DNA of 64,000 nt from Neobacillus sp. DY30 (lineage in GTDB: Bacteria; Bacillota; Bacilli; Bacillales; Cytobacillaceae): contig NZ_CP126093.1 of the NCBI RefSeq assembly GCF_030123065.1, forward strand, positions 3,600,001 through 3,664,000, in the 5' to 3' direction. The position numbers and the translations under genes are program-made. Of this stretch, positions 62,349-64,000 are shown piece after piece. A model generated the notes under the pieces. That model saw nothing but the letters and a program-made list of their open reading frames with translations, had not been told where the DNA came from and made no database searches. Each line of letters begins with the position of its first letter. The first letter of the stretch is position 1.

Positions 62349-63401
62349 TTACTTCATTTTTCTAATTGCGCCAGCTGTTTTTTCACGTACAGGTATACCA
62401 CCGCGACCTGCTTTACCTGTTTTTTCATCAATAAACATAGCGAAATCGGGAGCAATTTCTCGCCCATTTGGCATCGTGAGCCACAATCTTAATAAATGAC
62501 GTTTGCGTTCGGGTTCTTCATAATCTTCATATAAAGTACGTGAATGAAGAACAGTATAATTATTTACGAATTGCATATCACCAGGTTCCATCATCATATC
62601 GATATGCATGTTTTCATCATGAAGGAGAGAATCCATTAAGTTATATGCTTCTATTTCTTCCTTTGACAAAAGGATACCTGTTTTCGCTTGTGCTGATTCG
62701 ACATATCCACGATTATATCTGCAGCTTAATTTACCTTTGTAATAGCTAAAGACTGGTGATGAATATACTGGAGATTCTCCTGGGGCTTCTTCACCACGAC
62801 GATCCAAGCAGTATGGACGATAAAGAATTTCAAGGTACTCTGGGTACTTCTCCAGAATTTCATTATAAACAGCCATCGAGCTTACAATACTGCTAAATCC
62901 CCCGGATTTAGCCTTCCGAAGACTTAATAATCCGACTACGTCAGATCCATCTGGGTGAAAGGGAAGATGTGCATTCGTTTGGTAACCGCGTACATTGGAA
63001 TCATTAATGTTCAAACCTTGGTCAACGACATGCCCTAAAAGATCACCTTTTGCGTTTTGAGTTACCGGGATGCCCAAATGTACTCCGAGACCCCAGTAAA
63101 TAATGCTTGCCTCTTCATCCGTATACCTTTCCATTGGTAATCCACGAATTAACAAAAATCCTTTCCCATTTTCCAACTCGTCAATAAAGTAATCGATTTC
63201 ATTAGAGAGATCAGGGATGGGGAAGTCCTCCTTGTTAAAATCTGGTGCTTTTAAACCCTTTTGTTTCACAAAATATAAAGCGCTTTCAAGAGAAGCAATT
63301 GTTTTCTCAGGCAAATAATAAATCCATGAATCATCTTTAGTTAGATCAATACCTTTCCACGCTGCAGGTCCTTGAATTTTTTCCTTTAAAATGGGCGGCA
63401 C
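62349..63401 (-). CDS. TauD/TfdA family Fe(II)/2-oxoglutarate dioxygenase
   Basis: 350 residues. Facial triad H149-x-D151 (AHLPFHPDGSDVVGLLS) and H286 (NNYTVLHSRTLYED), with R305 (RHLLRLWL) for 2-oxoglutarate. GKGFLLIRGLPMERYTDEEA is a common N-terminal feature. GTG start at 63401, 7 nt after AGGAGG. It hydroxylates an unknown small molecule, perhaps the first step on the imported substrate. Motif 3 lies upstream. Confidence 0.9.
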   Translation of the reverse strand: MPPILKEKIQGPAAWKGIDLTKDDSWIYYLPEKTIASLESALYFVKQKGLKAPDFNKEDFPIPDLSNEIDYFIDELENGKGFLLIRGLPMERYTDEEASIIYWGLGVHLGIPVTQNAKGDLLGHVVDQGLNINDSNVRGYQTNAHLPFHPDGSDVVGLLSLRKAKSGGFSSIVSSMAVYNEILEKYPEYLEILYRPYCLDRRGEEAPGESPVYSSPVFSYYKGKLSCRYNRGYVESAQAKTGILLSKEEIEAYNLMDSLLHDENMHIDMMMEPGDMQFVNNYTVLHSRTLYEDYEEPERKRHLLRLWLTMPNGREIAPDFAMFIDEKTGKAGRGGIPVREKTAGAIRKMK

Positions 63402-63610
63402 CTATATTCCTCCTTCCTTTTCTAATACACTTTTTATCTGTAGTAGACAATGTTCGGGCTGTTTCCTACTAAAAGAGTAACTCCCTCGTTTTTACCATTC
63501 TTCTTGATACAATTAATCCTATTGAACGATGTTCCCCCCTTTATTAATATAGAATCGCTTTAATAGCATTGTGACTGTGATAATAGTCATTACATTAATT
63601 ATATTCATAA

Positions 63611-63680
63611 TTTTCAGTTAAATAAAATTAAAGATTTTAACTTACATGTAAATAATACTAATATATATAAATATTACCTC
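63611..63680. promoter_or_regulatory. Operator-like motif 3 between TauD and SDR genes
   Basis: TTTTCAGTTAAATAAAATTA, AAGATTTTAA (to 63640), then TGTAAATAATACTAATAT. The 21-bp core 63620-63640 is identical to that in motifs 1 and 2. It stands in the divergent region between the genes at 63401 and 63855. Confidence 0.6.
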
Positions 63681-63732
63681 CATTTACAATGGAAAATTTC
63701 AACATCCTATTATATTAGTCCAACTAAAGTAC

Positions 63733-63760
63733 AAATTAAAATCTTTAATTTTATATAAAT
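63733..63760. promoter_or_regulatory. Operator-like motif 5 (inverted core)
   Basis: AAATTAAAATCTTTAATTTT at 63733-63752 is the reverse complement of the motif core (AAAATTAAAGATTTTAA). With motif 3, it puts two oppositely oriented cores in the same divergent region. Confidence 0.5.
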
Positions 63761-63854
63761 ATTATTTAAAGGTAGAATCAAATAAAGAAAAGAAACAATA
63801 TTCTAAAAAATCACCATCCACTATTACTAGGGAATCAATACAGGAGGTTGAACG

Positions 63855-64000
63855 ATGGACTTAAAGTTATCCGGAAAAAAGGCACTTATTGTTGGGGGAA
63901 GCCGTGGTATTGGTAAAGCTATTGCCCGCCAGTTGGCTCTCGAAGGTGTAGATTGTACGATTTGTTCAAGAAACGAATCCACTCTAAAGATTACTGCAGA
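63855..64000 (+). CDS. Short-chain dehydrogenase, 5' part only
   Basis: MDLKLSGKKALIVGGSRGIG, then KAIARQLALEGVDCTICSRN and ESTLKITA run off the right edge. The cofactor motif GGSRGIG is a typical SDR start. ATACAGGAGG lies before the ATG. Substrate unknown. It is divergent from the TauD gene with motifs 3 and 5 between. Confidence 0.88.
   Translation, partial: MDLKLSGKKALIVGGSRGIGKAIARQLALEGVDCTICSRNESTLKITA

Overview
The window is low-GC DNA that reads as a Bacillaceae chromosome (Bacillus, Neobacillus or a relative). Supporting signs are strong AGGAGG ribosome binding sites with many TTG and GTG starts, a guanidine-I riboswitch over a ykkCD pair, a PurR-type operator, PupG, KtrB and GltC-like proteins, and a class IV PHA synthase (PhaRC), which is typical of Bacillus. 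I saw no rRNA, tRNA, CRISPR array or prophage.

Layout. 1-3430: 3' part of purT under a PurR operator, a decayed SDR gene, a YdeI-like gene, and the riboswitch-ykkCD unit. 3540-4435: a GT8 glycosyltransferase and a small remnant of a GT61 gene. 4602-6219: a complete IS110-family element with a readable bridge RNA. 6250-12630: an array of twelve small genes in ten units, all on the minus strand. Each unit is followed by one copy of a ~70 bp terminator-containing repeat, and boundary copies lie at both ends. 12943-28926: a surface-glycan locus (GT2, GT61, epimerases, UDP-xylose synthase, Ugd, GalE) with a segmental duplication in decay and an rfbA pseudogene. 29369-40745: housekeeping and transport genes (PupG, ROK, EamA, KtrB, two YibE/F proteins, a LysR regulator, YhgE/Pip). 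41139-64000: a catabolic island.

The catabolic island is mostly one long minus-strand operon running from an SDR at 57817 to a thiolase at 41378. It encodes an acyl-CoA dehydrogenase, EtfBA, a two-part MaoC hydratase, a three-subunit acyl-CoA carboxylase, PHA synthase PhaRC with a phasin, both methylmalonyl-CoA mutase subunits and a thiolase. Read together, an acyl-CoA is oxidised to propionyl-CoA and acetyl-CoA. Propionyl-CoA then goes to succinyl-CoA, and excess hydroxyacyl-CoA goes into PHA. Upstream lie a TauD-type dioxygenase, an MFS transporter, a cupin dioxygenase, more SDRs and a LysR regulator. A ~60 bp motif recurs in front of these units and is probably the regulator's operator.

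Most striking observations. (1) The ends, core dinucleotide, bridge RNA guides and circle-junction promoter of the IS110 element can all be read from the sequence. Its target guides spell the array repeat, so the element sits in a boundary copy of that repeat. (2) The array itself is cassette-like, with one repeat per gene unit and repeat hairpins that keep pairing while their sequence changes. This resembles integron cassettes and attC sites in layout, but no integrase is visible.
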